Shown here in pieces: positions 46,248-57,229 of a stretch of DNA of 64,000 bases (its first letter is position 1; each line of letters starts with the position of its first letter). The position numbers were made by a program, and so were the translations under genes. This DNA comes from Aphanizomenon flos-aquae FACHB-1287. Lineage in GTDB: Bacteria > Cyanobacteriota > Cyanobacteriia > Cyanobacteriales > Nostocaceae. The notes under the pieces were generated by a model. It made no database searches and was not told where the DNA came from. It worked only from the letters and a program-made list of their open reading frames with translations. Location: positions 62,001-126,000 of the forward strand of contig NZ_JACJTO010000008.1 of the NCBI RefSeq assembly GCF_014698755.1, read 5' to 3'.

Positions 46248-47097
46248 GGAAACTGAATGGGAATTGGGAATCGGCCATTAGGAAAGTATACCTTTTTCAT
46301 CTCTTACTATGATGTCCATGTCAAAAGACAAGCTGTCAAACTTGGTGTAGTATAGAGCTAATCTTGCCAGATTCTGATACTAGCTTTGTCTCCAAAAAAG
46401 ATTATTTTTCCTCAGCTAAATCAATTAGTACAGAATAAAGTCCACAAAAAGTTACATGATAAATATGCAATATGTCCAATTAATTCAACAATTATTACAT
46501 TTATACTTAAATATGTAAAGTTTTGTAACGACATTCAACATTTCTGGAAATAACTACTTTATTGCAAAGAGAACAAGATAATCTAGAAAGAGTATTTCAA
46601 TAATTAGATAGAGATTTATTTTTCAAACCTTTACAAAAAAACATTGATAAAAAATCACCCCCAGTTTAAAAATAACTGGAGGCTATGATTAAAGACATTG
46701 GAATGTGGACTAGTTGAAATTCAAAGTTAACCTTATTTTTATATAATTATCTCTATCTGTAGGAAAGTTCAAATTTAATTAATTTCCGTCTAATTGAATA
46801 GAGATAATAAATACATAGGACGAATATTTGATTATAGCTACACTACTTAAAATTTTGCCAATATCATCTACGAATAACCGCTATAAAAAAAGACCCCCGG
46901 AAGTAGACCGAGGGATTCTGCAAGTCGGAATTATCGCACAAAGACATTCGCACACTCAAAATAGCAATAGAACAAGCCGAAAAAATGCCAAAATGCCAAA
47001 AAGCTAAAACTCCCCCTAGAACAGCATTTGACCCCTGATTTTTGACTCCTGTTATGTTTTAGACCTGCAAATTCCAAATTTCTATATTCAGCAACCC
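46248..47097. other. 850-base gene-poor spacer
   Basis: No convincing complete gene. CCAGTT/AACTGG at 46661-46679 forms a small hairpin. From about 46923 to 47037 the plus strand stays open as LSHKDIRTLKIAIEQAEKMP and stops at TGA, which could be the 3' remnant of a lost gene. A leftward terminator lies at 46885-46914. The promoter of the leftward SafE-like gene should lie near 46250-46450. Confidence 0.4.
46885..46914 (-). terminator. Leftward rho-independent terminator downstream of the kinase gene
   Basis: On the minus strand CCCTCGG pairs with CCGGGGG (one mismatch) and is followed by seven T bases (46891-46885). It lies about 185 bases after the kinase stop codon on the same strand, so it may end that transcript or a short RNA starting in the spacer. 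Confidence 0.65.
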
Positions 47098-48852
47098 CTA
47101 ATTACGAATATTTACCTCCTGTAAATAATCTTCTGGTTGAATAGATACTTTATACTCAGTAGATTTTTTTGTTGCAGAAAACAGTTCCCGCTTCTGGATA
47201 GCTAATTCTTGTTGTTGATTACGTAAATGTAGTTTTTGAGAATATTCTTGTATTTTCGTTCTTGCTTGGTCATAAACATCAACATTTTTAGGAATCTTTT
47301 CTAGGAGTTTAATTGCTCCAAAAAAATTACCTACAGACGCTTGATTGTGAGCTTGATATAAATAGTATCCTGATCTAATTTGACGTTTTTGATTGTATTC
47401 AGACAACTTCCTTTTAACTATAGCACCAACAGCGTTTTCTTCAGGTATTTGCTGTAAATAATATAAAGCTGTTGAAAAATCTTTTTCTTCAGCTTTTGCA
47501 TAAGCTTTAGCTAATAAAACTTGTGTTTGTGCTTCAATATTTATCTTTGCTTGTTCAACTAAAGGCTGAATTTTTGATTCCCAATAGGAACTAACTGGAA
47601 CTTTACAAGCATAAGCTAATACATCTGTCCACCGACTTTCTTGGAAAGCTTTGTTCGCTGAAACATAATATTCTGAATCTTTTTCCCATTGACTTTGCCA
47701 TTTTTCAATTGCAGCTTGTGCTTCTGGATAAACATTACTATTCAGGGGTATTGACTGAGCTAAATTAATGGCTTTTTGTAAATCTCCAGATTGATATTTT
47801 GCTATAGCTTTATATAAAGTTTCCGTAGCTGAATAAGCTTGATAATTATTAAATAAAGAATATATTCCCAATCCAAGCATAACAGAATTAATCAATAAAC
47901 CTAATCGCAATCCAGCTAATAGTGTTTGTGATTTTTGATCTGTTTTTTCAATATTTCGATAAGATAATTGAGACTTTGTTATTGATATTTTTCCTGGTTT
48001 TTTGTCCCATTCTATATGCTTGAGTACCCATAGTGCTTCATTGGCAGATTGAAATCGTTCTTGATGTTGATAACAGATCATTTGGTTAATAAAAGCCACT
48101 AAATAATCATTAATGGAGGTACAATCATTACACCAAATTATTTCATTAGTTTCTGCATTAATTTTTAATTGTCGAGGTGAAAATCCCGTTATAGCTTGAA
48201 TGGCAATTATGCCCAAGGAATAAATATCACTACTGGGTTGAGCTTGACCAATAAATTGTTCTGGAGGAATATAACCTAAAGACGTGACAGGAATTTGATC
48301 TATAAATAATGCCGTTTCAATACTAAAGTCTATTGGTTGAATTGAACCAAAATCAATTAATACTAATTTGCCATCTATAGCCCTTCTAATTAAGGTTTCT
48401 GGAGTGATATCACAATGAATAAACCCTTGAGAGTGAACAAATTCAAGAATAGATAAGGCATCTTCTAAAAACTTAATAATATCAATTTGACTCCATTTAT
48501 CTCGACTTTTAGGGTTTTGAGGTAATTCAATTGCTAAAGACTCTCCAGGAATAAATTGTTGTACTAAATAAAAATGTTCATCTTCTTCAAAACAGGTAAT
48601 TAGTTCAGGAATTTGGGGATGAAGACCTAAATCTTTTAGGGTTTCAGTTTCCGCTAAAAACCGCAATTTCAGGTAATCAAAATAGGAGGTAGATTGATAG
48701 TTGTTGACCTTTAGTTGTTTCACAACATACCTGGGTTTATCTGGGTGGTACATATCCACTGCGATAAATGTTTGTCTAAATACTCCTGTACTAAGTAGTT
48801 GAACAATTTGGTAACGCTCTTGTAATAATTTGCCGATCATTTGCTTACTCAT
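47098..48852 (-). CDS. Ser/Thr protein kinase with membrane helix and TPR-like C-terminus
   Basis: A 584-residue kinase. The catalytic domain (about 14-275) has the ATP-site Lys in YVVKQLK, the catalytic loop FIHCDITPETLI, the DFG motif as LVLIDFGS and the APE-like GYIPPEQF. The Gly-rich loop is degenerate (LSTGVFRQTF), and the loop residue after Pro-Glu is Thr where Asn is usual, so activity may be altered. One membrane helix (about 315-335, LRLGLLINSVMLGLGIYSLF) is followed by helical repeats (about 345-540) that suggest a protein-binding extracytoplasmic part. It is a single leftward gene. Confidence 0.87.
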   Translation of the reverse strand: MSKQMIGKLLQERYQIVQLLSTGVFRQTFIAVDMYHPDKPRYVVKQLKVNNYQSTSYFDYLKLRFLAETETLKDLGLHPQIPELITCFEEDEHFYLVQQFIPGESLAIELPQNPKSRDKWSQIDIIKFLEDALSILEFVHSQGFIHCDITPETLIRRAIDGKLVLIDFGSIQPIDFSIETALFIDQIPVTSLGYIPPEQFIGQAQPSSDIYSLGIIAIQAITGFSPRQLKINAETNEIIWCNDCTSINDYLVAFINQMICYQHQERFQSANEALWVLKHIEWDKKPGKISITKSQLSYRNIEKTDQKSQTLLAGLRLGLLINSVMLGLGIYSLFNNYQAYSATETLYKAIAKYQSGDLQKAINLAQSIPLNSNVYPEAQAAIEKWQSQWEKDSEYYVSANKAFQESRWTDVLAYACKVPVSSYWESKIQPLVEQAKINIEAQTQVLLAKAYAKAEEKDFSTALYYLQQIPEENAVGAIVKRKLSEYNQKRQIRSGYYLYQAHNQASVGNFFGAIKLLEKIPKNVDVYDQARTKIQEYSQKLHLRNQQQELAIQKRELFSATKKSTEYKVSIQPEDYLQEVNIRN

Positions 48853-48957
48853 GATCTAGTTACTCAGATATATATCTTTTCTGACAATGACTGCTATTTT
48901 CCGGAAGTCTGGAGAATAATTCAGTAGATGAAATATTCAATAATGTTTCCAGTATTA

Positions 48958-50499
48958 CTACTGATGATCTTCCCTGTCCCCAAAGGTATCGGTTAATGGT
49001 TTGACGACTTTAGCGATCGCTTCCTGCACAAAAATTTTCATAAACTCATCTCGACGATTAATTTGAAATTGTTGTTGTACAACTTCTGTCATTCCCCCGT
49101 CACCCCAATCTTGATCATGACGAAAATATTCAATAAAACTTTTCCCCGCAATCCGAGTTAAATATGCGGCTGTTACTCCTTGAATTGCCCTCCCGACAAT
49201 AAAAGTAGCAACATTGAGTTGCAAAGCCGTTGATAATAATTCAATCGCACCTTTAACAATACCTAAACCAGCAATAGTTTTTCCTAAAGATAGCGCCAAC
49301 TCTTTACCCCGTTCCATATTTAAATCACAACCGTAAAGTCTACCAATTTCTACTACCATTTGGGCATTAACAGCAGCAGTTGCCAGTAAGTCTACCATCG
49401 GTAATGGAGTGACAGAAACTACACCTGCCCCAATCCATTGATAACGTTCTACAATTTTATCAGCTTGACGACGACGCTGAGAATCTATGAGTTTGCGAGC
49501 TTCTTCTCCCAAACGCAAAGATTGTAAGAGAATGTTGTCTGCTACAAGATCTTCACCCTCAGCCCGTAAAATGGCAGCCATACGCCGTAATAAGGGGATA
49601 ATCTCTGATTCTGGTTGGAAGGTTTCCCCCGTTTCTAATTGGGCTATTTGCGGATTAGCAGCGATCGCTACTACATCATTAGTAGCAATAAATCCCCGTA
49701 CCCGTTCCCGCAATCTGGACAAAATCACCTCTGTATCATTTTCTGTGTATAAATCCGTTTTATTTAATACTAAAAGCGATCGCTTGCCAATTTCTGCTAA
49801 CCCCCGTAGTGGTTCATATTCAGAACGTCGTAAATCATTATCTACCACAAATAACAACAAATCCGCCTCCGTGGCCAAAGCCCTAGCCAGTTGTTCCCGT
49901 TCTGTACCCGCTACCCCCGGTTCTAAAATCCCCGGAGTATCAGTAATTAATATCTTCCGCTCTAAACCTTTTAAACGTAAACAATAGGTTTCTCCTACCT
50001 GGGTTGTCCCCATGGGCGCGTTGACTTCACCGACTATCCGCCCCATAATTGCATTAACTAAAGAAGTTTTACCTGCACTACCTGTACCAAAGACAACAAC
50101 TTGAATTTCACCTCTAGCTAAATTCGCCTCAATTTCCTGAGTGCGACTTAGCAAAGCTTGACGTGTAACTTCATCTTGAATTTGGGACACTTGTTGACGC
50201 ACCGCCTCCAAAGTAGAAGAAGCTGCATCAGATTTAACTGCGGGAATTTGTGATAAAGTCACCCTTTGACGCTGACGACGGGATTTTTCCTCTCCCTTCC
50301 GCAATACCAATACATAATAAATAAACGCAGCAATCAAACCACCAATTAGCAAAATCAGCAGCAATAATAATAAGTTACCCAACAACGGCGAATAAGACAA
50401 CTGCCAATACAACCGGGAAAGAGAATCAATTAGCCATAGAGTTAACGCCAAAATGACGATTAGACCAACAATTAACGTGACTATGCGAGACAAAGGCAT
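48958..50499 (-). CDS. Era/dynamin-like GTPase with DUF697 C-terminal domain
   Basis: A 513-residue membrane-associated GTPase. Two hydrophobic helices lie at about 6-28 and 38-65. The G domain (about 130-300) has the P-loop FGTGSAGKTSLVNAIMG, DTPGILEPGVAG (G3) and VLNKTDLY (G4). The C-terminal part, with VSVTPLPMVDLLATAAVNAQ and LNVATFIVGRAIQGVTAAYL, matches DUF697 and is thought to interact with membranes. The cut gene at the right edge (62889) is of the same broad type. Specific function is unknown. Confidence 0.88.
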   Translation of the reverse strand: MPLSRIVTLIVGLIVILALTLWLIDSLSRLYWQLSYSPLLGNLLLLLLILLIGGLIAAFIYYVLVLRKGEEKSRRQRQRVTLSQIPAVKSDAASSTLEAVRQQVSQIQDEVTRQALLSRTQEIEANLARGEIQVVVFGTGSAGKTSLVNAIMGRIVGEVNAPMGTTQVGETYCLRLKGLERKILITDTPGILEPGVAGTEREQLARALATEADLLLFVVDNDLRRSEYEPLRGLAEIGKRSLLVLNKTDLYTENDTEVILSRLRERVRGFIATNDVVAIAANPQIAQLETGETFQPESEIIPLLRRMAAILRAEGEDLVADNILLQSLRLGEEARKLIDSQRRRQADKIVERYQWIGAGVVSVTPLPMVDLLATAAVNAQMVVEIGRLYGCDLNMERGKELALSLGKTIAGLGIVKGAIELLSTALQLNVATFIVGRAIQGVTAAYLTRIAGKSFIEYFRHDQDWGDGGMTEVVQQQFQINRRDEFMKIFVQEAIAKVVKPLTDTFGDREDHQ

Positions 50500-50800
50500 G
50501 AATAATAAATTTAGTACCTATATAGTATTTTTAGCTCTTGAATACATAATATGCAAAATCTGAACAAAAAAATCTCATAAAGCTTACTGTGTATCAGAAA
50601 TAAACCTGATATTTAAATATTATGGACAAAAATTCCTTCAACCCTCATTTCTCTGTGTTCTTTATTCCGTAATTCCTGCGTAAGTCCTATTTCTGTTCTA
50701 TGTTCCCTTAATTACTGTTTATTAAATTCCCCATTTATTCTTCCCTTGAATTAACATATGTTGTAATAGTAGGAGACATTAAAAGACAGGGAGAAAATTA
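50500..50800. other. Divergent spacer before the DUF937-like gene
   Basis: About 300 AT-rich bases that must hold promoters for the leftward GTPase and the rightward gene. The rightward gene has a clear GGGAG ribosome site just before its ATG. No gene or repeat is evident. Confidence 0.4.
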
Positions 50801-51298
50801 ATGGGACTATTTGATCAAATTCTTGGCGCGGTTGGTAATTCCAATCAACCAGCCGGCTTGGATAACTTGCTAAATATTGCCACCACTGTTCAACAATTAG
50901 GTAGTGGCCTTGGTGTGGACTCTTCCACCATGCAATCAATTTTATCAGTAGTTGGTAAACAAATACAATCATCTTTACAAGCAAAAGAAGCTACCGAAGG
51001 AAGCGAAGCAGTACAAGACCTAATCAATCAATTTGCTGGAACTTCAGCCAATTCCCAAGCCGTAGATAATTTATTTTCTGCTGATATCCAAGCAAAAGTA
51101 GCGGAGAATGTCGCCCAAGCTGCTAATGTGGATGCCAGTACCGTTCAACAATTATTACCAACTTTAATACCTGTAGTCCTGAGTTTCTTACAATCCAGTG
51201 GTAATCCATTACTCAGTAAAGTTTTAGATGCTAATGTTAATATCGATACGGAGCTTTCTGGCGTGATTAACTTAGCTACTCGGTTTTTAGGAATTTAA
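50801..51298 (+). CDS. DUF937-like protein
   Basis: A 165-residue soluble, Ala/Gln/Ser-rich helical protein with two related halves. The start MGLFDQILGAVGNSNQ and the blocks LLNIATTVQQLGSGLGVD and VQQLLPTLIPVVLSFLQSSG fit the DUF937 (YidB-like) family, whose function is unknown. No signal peptide. It is a single gene between the GTPase and chlM. Confidence 0.75.
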   Translation: MGLFDQILGAVGNSNQPAGLDNLLNIATTVQQLGSGLGVDSSTMQSILSVVGKQIQSSLQAKEATEGSEAVQDLINQFAGTSANSQAVDNLFSADIQAKVAENVAQAANVDASTVQQLLPTLIPVVLSFLQSSGNPLLSKVLDANVNIDTELSGVINLATRFLGI

Positions 51299-51459
51299 TC
51301 CTAGCTAGAATTTTTGTAGCCCAAAATCCACCGTTAGCAAATTAAAATGAGGCTGCATAGAATCAGATTTCCAGAATAATTGAGCCCGGATCACCGCAGC
51401 CCAGAAAAATTCATGAATTTCATGATTCTGTACAGTCTCACATATAATTGATATCACAA

Positions 51460-52152
51460 ATGAAGACAGCCGAGGATAAAACAATAGTCCGCGAATACTT
51501 TAACTCCACAGGTTTTGATCGGTGGCGACGCATCTATGGTGATGCTGAAGTCAACAAAGTCCAGCTAGATATTCGCACTGGACATCAGCAAACTGTAGAT
51601 CATGTCATTGGCTGGTTAGAAGCTGACAACAATTTACCATCATTATCAATTTGTGATGCTGGCTGTGGTGTGGGTAGTCTGAGTATTCCCCTGGCTACGG
51701 CTGGTGCTAAGGTCTACGCCAGTGATATTGCGGCTAAAATGGTATCAGAAGCCCAGGATAGGGCTGTAATGGCTTTGTCAAATACCGCAAACCCCTCTTT
51801 TGCAGTGCAGGATTTAGAATCTTTAGGTGGTAATTATCACACAGTTATCTGTTTAGATGTTCTCATTCATTACCCCCAAAAAAAAGCCGATGAAATGATT
51901 TCTCACCTGTGTTCTTTAGCACAATCCAGAATTATTCTCAGTTTTGCACCTAAAACCTTTTTTCTGACAATTCTCAAAAAAATCGGTACTTTCTTTCCAG
52001 GTCCAAGTAAAACCACTCGCGCTTACTTACATTCTGAAGCCGATATCATCAAAATTCTCCAAAAAAACGGCTTTTCTATAGAAAGAACAGCTATGACACG
52101 GACAAACTTCTACTTTTCCAGGTTACTAGAAGCAACTCGTACATCTGTTTAA
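51460..52152 (+). CDS. chlM: Magnesium-protoporphyrin IX O-methyltransferase
   Basis: Transfers a methyl group from AdoMet to Mg-protoporphyrin IX in chlorophyll synthesis. The 230-residue protein begins MKTAEDKTIVREYFNSTGF and has RWRRIYGDAEVNKVQLDIR, a signature of ChlM/BchM. The AdoMet motif is LSICDAGCGVGSLSIPLA. The Mg-porphyrin region ends with SFAPKTFFLTILKKIG and PGPSKTTRAYLHSE. A TTG at 51448 in frame would add four residues; the ATG is preferred. Confidence 0.95.
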   Translation: MKTAEDKTIVREYFNSTGFDRWRRIYGDAEVNKVQLDIRTGHQQTVDHVIGWLEADNNLPSLSICDAGCGVGSLSIPLATAGAKVYASDIAAKMVSEAQDRAVMALSNTANPSFAVQDLESLGGNYHTVICLDVLIHYPQKKADEMISHLCSLAQSRIILSFAPKTFFLTILKKIGTFFPGPSKTTRAYLHSEADIIKILQKNGFSIERTAMTRTNFYFSRLLEATRTSV

Positions 52153-52178
52153 TTAGCATAGTATAATTAATACTTCAT

Positions 52179-52207
52179 ATTCCCGATTTCTTAGAGAAGT
52201 CGGGAAT
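52179..52207. repeat. Palindromic repeat (GAAGTCGGGAAT type)
   Basis: ATTCCCGATTTCT and AGAAGTCGGGAAT form a 13-bp stem with a G-T pair and a three-base loop, 27 bases after the chlM stop. Related half-sites occur at 9570 (ATTCCCGACCTCTTAGA) and 55715 (AAAAAGTCGGGAATTT). It is a dispersed cyanobacterial repeat that could also act as an RNA-stabilising 3' hairpin. Confidence 0.6.
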
Positions 52208-52298
52208 TGAGAAACTATTCAGGTTTTGTATGTTGTAATGACAATATTTAACGCCAATCCACTTACGTCCATTCCCGGTGTTATAAGGTACATATCTA

Positions 52299-52373
52299 GC
52301 GGGCAAGATGCCCGCACCACAAGAGTTTTATCATTCAACTTTGTACCTCATCAGATCGGAAAGCGCTGTAATT
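52299..52373. mobile_element. MITE-like dispersed element, copy 5
   Basis: GCGGGCAAGATGCCCGC forms a hairpin at 52299-52315. ACAAGAGTTTTATCATTCA, TTGTACCTCATCAG and AAGCGCTGTAAT follow and are the reverse of the element at 5706. This is the best-preserved interior of the family in the window. An open frame across it (52226-52546) is not a gene. Confidence 0.6.
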
Positions 52374-52542
52374 TGTTATTATTGAAAGAACATTTCTCCA
52401 AATCAATTATTAATAAAATAAGTAAGTATGTTACAATAGATCGAATATATAGAATGGAATATTACACAAAAATATGTCATAACTGGTGTTTAGGCAGCAT
52501 TTTTCTAAGTTCTGTAGAGAAGTTGAGTAAATGGAGAAGAAA

Positions 52543-52803
52543 ATGACGAGTAAAGAAGATTTTCTCTATCCCCGTGGTCGCTACTATGGTCATGTAAAAC
52601 CAGAAAACTTGTTATTTAATGCGAATTTACAGGAATTTGCCCAAAAGGTTAGCTATATCTGCAACCTCGAAACAGGTGGAAAAATCCCACCTGGTGAGGC
52701 CTACAAAGAAATTAAGTCACTCTGGAAGCAGTTAAAACACTCAAAAAAAGAACTGAAAATCGATGAACAACCTTTTCTAAGTAACGGTTCTGAAGAAGGC
52801 TAA
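52543..52803 (+). CDS. Small conserved cyanobacterial protein (DUF7219-like)
   Basis: An 86-residue soluble protein starting MTSKEDFLYPRGRYYG, with a GGAGAAGA ribosome site just before the ATG; an ATG four codons earlier lies within that site. The blocks PENLLFNANLQEFAQKVSYI and PPGEAYKEIKSLWKQLKHSK match what I recall of a small family conserved across cyanobacteria, with no known function. The C-terminus is Lys/Glu-rich. Confidence 0.75.
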   Translation: MTSKEDFLYPRGRYYGHVKPENLLFNANLQEFAQKVSYICNLETGGKIPPGEAYKEIKSLWKQLKHSKKELKIDEQPFLSNGSEEG

Positions 52804-52961
52804 TTAATATTAGGCGAAAATTAGCCATTAATTATATTATTCAGCCCTCTTGCCTGTTTTTTCGTCATTTTCCCAACCTTAGACCCGGATTTGGTAGTGA
52901 TATTGGCTAGTATAGGCTTGTTCTGAATGAGTAGAGCTATCACTGATCAATGCCTAGATAT

Positions 52962-54092
52962 TCACAGCTTGCCATTTGGCCTGAGGATTATTTTTTGATA
53001 ATAATCCTCGAGTTGCTGTGTAGCAGATGTCCACCCCCATTTCTCCGCTTCTGCACGGGCATTTTTACGGATAATATTTATTTCCTGTTTTTCTTTTAAC
53101 AGACCCATAGTAGCATGAATAGCCTCTTGAATATCAGCGTGGGGATCAAAAAGATATCCATTTACACCGTCTGTGACGATATCAGGTATACCTCCAGAAC
53201 GGGCTGCTACGACTGGACAACCGGAGGCCATGGCTTCTAGCAGGACTAATCCTAATGTTTCTGTGCGGGAAGGAAAAATAAAAGCATCAGCGCTGGCAAA
53301 GGCAGAACCTAATTCTTTACCCATGAGATAGCCGACAAAATAAGTATTTGTACCGATAAAGTGTTTTTCTAAAGCTTGGCGGTGGGGTCCATCTCCCACT
53401 AGTGCTAATCTGGCCTCAGGAATGGCTTCTAAAATCGGTTTAATGCGTTCGATTTCCTTTTCCGCAGAAAGACGACCAACATACAATAATAAGGGGCTTT
53501 CTGGATGATTTTGGGAGAGATGCGATCGCATTTTGTCACTGGCTAAATCAGGATGAAATAATTCTGTATCTACCCCCCGTTGCCACAAATCTACTCTTTC
53601 AATTCCATGTGCTGAAAGTTCCTTGACCATGGCCGTAGAGGTACACAAATTTAACTCCGCCTGATTATGACCAGCTTTCAGCAACTCCCATAGTAGTCCT
53701 TCTAACATTCCCAACCCGTAATGTTGCAGATATTGAGGCAAATGGGTATGATAAGAAGCCACCAAGGGAATTTTCAGAACTTTACTATAAAAAATCCCTG
53801 ATAGTCCTAAAACAGCGGGATTAACAACATGAATAATATCTGGTTTAAATTCTTCTAAAGCGTGACCAATAGCAGGGCGAGGCAGTGCCATTTTTAACTC
53901 TGGATAGAGAGGTAAGGGAAAGCCACTAACTCCATAAACTTTCGCACCTTTATGTTCGGTGATTCCACCGTCTGGGGCAAATACTAAAACTTGATTTCCA
54001 TGACGTTGTAAATGGTCAACAGTATGACGCAGACGTGTCACAATGCCATCAACTTTAGGCAAAAAGGTTTCTGTAAATAGGGCAATTCGCAT
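52962..54092 (-). CDS. sqdX: Sulfoquinovosyl diacylglycerol synthase (GT4 glycosyltransferase)
   Basis: SqdX moves sulfoquinovose from UDP-sulfoquinovose to diacylglycerol, making the thylakoid sulfolipid. The 376-residue protein has the GT-B start MRIALFTETFLPKVDGIVTR, the central SYHTHLPQYLQHYGL, YVGRLSAEKEIERIKPIL, and the donor-binding FIFPSRTETLGLVLLEAMAS with E-x7-E spacing. The gene lies 167 bases downstream of sqdB on the same strand, which supports the specific assignment over other GT4 enzymes. Confidence 0.93.
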   Translation of the reverse strand: MRIALFTETFLPKVDGIVTRLRHTVDHLQRHGNQVLVFAPDGGITEHKGAKVYGVSGFPLPLYPELKMALPRPAIGHALEEFKPDIIHVVNPAVLGLSGIFYSKVLKIPLVASYHTHLPQYLQHYGLGMLEGLLWELLKAGHNQAELNLCTSTAMVKELSAHGIERVDLWQRGVDTELFHPDLASDKMRSHLSQNHPESPLLLYVGRLSAEKEIERIKPILEAIPEARLALVGDGPHRQALEKHFIGTNTYFVGYLMGKELGSAFASADAFIFPSRTETLGLVLLEAMASGCPVVAARSGGIPDIVTDGVNGYLFDPHADIQEAIHATMGLLKEKQEINIIRKNARAEAEKWGWTSATQQLEDYYQKIILRPNGKL

Positions 54093-54210
54093 AAAAGAGG
54101 AGTTCAGAAGTTACAGAAGTTTAGAATAGGAGTAGAAGAGCAGGAGAGAAGGATAGTAGAGAGAAATCTTTTTGCTTCTTCCTTCTTCCTTCTTTCTCCT
54201 AAACTTCTGA

Positions 54211-54258
54211 TAGCGTTTACGTAGTGTGCCGAAGGCATAGCGTGGCGTTAGCCATGCT
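54211..54258. repeat. GCGTTTGCGTAGCGTGCC-type repeat in the sqdB-sqdX spacer
   Basis: AGCGTTTACGTAGTGTGCC and GAAGGCATAGCGTGG are a diverged copy of a repeat common in filamentous cyanobacteria. It abuts the sqdB stop codon at 54260-54262. It may fold into a hairpin in the sqdB-sqdX mRNA. Confidence 0.55.
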
Positions 54259-54259
54259 C

Positions 54260-56165
<1,906 letters not shown>

Positions 56166-57203
56166 CTACTTTTGAGATAAGTCGAATAAATTTGCTAATT
56201 TATAAACTATTCGGGCACCGACATTTCCATCCCATTCAGCATCACCGACTTCACAAACATCAAAACCAATAATTTTTCTACCACTATTTACAAGTTCACG
56301 GAACAGACAATAAACCTGTTCTAATTCCAGTCCTCCTGGGACAGGAGTACCTGTATTTGGGCAAAGTTTGGGATCTAAACCATCAATATCGAAACTAATA
56401 TAAACTTTTTCCGGTAAATGATTGATGATTTCTCGACATAAATCTAACCAAGTTTTACCAGAGTATAGTTGTTGTTTAATTACAGAATCATAATAACCAA
56501 TAATCCGATTATTTGATTGATTAATTATTTGTACTTCATCATAACAAATATCTCGCACACCTACTTGAACTAATTTAGAAATTTGCGGTATTTTCATGGC
56601 ATTAAACATAATAGACGCATGAGAAAATTCAAATTCCTCATAGGCATTACGTAGATCTGCATGGGCATCAATATGTAAAATTCCCCACTGATGATATTGA
56701 TTAGCTAAAGCTTGAAAATAACCTAATGGTGAACTATGATCACCACCAATAACAGCCACTCGTTTACCTTGATTCATTGCTGCTTGTGATTGGCTAAATA
56801 ACCATTGATTTACTTGTTCTCCTGCTTGGTTAATTGCTGCGAGAATAGAAGTTAAATCTGGTGAATCGGTAAGAGATTTACCTACGGATTGACGTTCAAT
56901 AATTTTAGCTGCTTCTTGACGATAATAGTTATTTTTAGTGATCATATCCTGGGGAATTTCTACCATAAATATTCCCTGTTTCCAACCGTCAGGATGATCA
57001 AAATCAAATAAATCTATTTGCAGTGAAGCATCTAAAATTCGCTCTGGTCCGTTTGCCGTTCCTGCACCATAAGAAACAGTGACTTCCCAAGGGATAGGCA
57101 AGATAATTAAATTAGCTGAATTATAATCAAATGGTAATCCCATAAAGTTGCCATTTTTTTCGGCTATGCTATTGGGATTATATTCTGGGACTGAGTTATT
57201 CAT
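56166..57203 (-). CDS. Ureohydrolase (agmatinase/arginase family)
   Basis: Enzymes of this family remove urea from guanidino compounds such as agmatine, using two Mn or Ni ions. The 345-residue protein shows all the metal ligands: His in GGDHSSPLGY, the HIDAHADLR motif and SFDIDGLDPKLCPNTGTPVPGG. The N-terminus LPIPWEVTVSYGAGTANGP and WKQGIFMVEIP suggest a cyanobacterial subgroup distinct from classical SpeB. The substrate is not certain from sequence. It follows the FAD monooxygenase gene by 27 bases on the same strand, so the two are likely co-transcribed. Confidence 0.82.
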   Translation of the reverse strand: MNNSVPEYNPNSIAEKNGNFMGLPFDYNSANLIILPIPWEVTVSYGAGTANGPERILDASLQIDLFDFDHPDGWKQGIFMVEIPQDMITKNNYYRQEAAKIIERQSVGKSLTDSPDLTSILAAINQAGEQVNQWLFSQSQAAMNQGKRVAVIGGDHSSPLGYFQALANQYHQWGILHIDAHADLRNAYEEFEFSHASIMFNAMKIPQISKLVQVGVRDICYDEVQIINQSNNRIIGYYDSVIKQQLYSGKTWLDLCREIINHLPEKVYISFDIDGLDPKLCPNTGTPVPGGLELEQVYCLFRELVNSGRKIIGFDVCEVGDAEWDGNVGARIVYKLANLFDLSQK

Positions 57204-57229
57204 GGATGAAATAATTTGATAAATGTAAA

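Noticed and set aside
52226-52546. 106-residue open frame downstream of chlM
   Set aside because: It lies across a MITE-like element and hairpin repeats and has no protein-like features.
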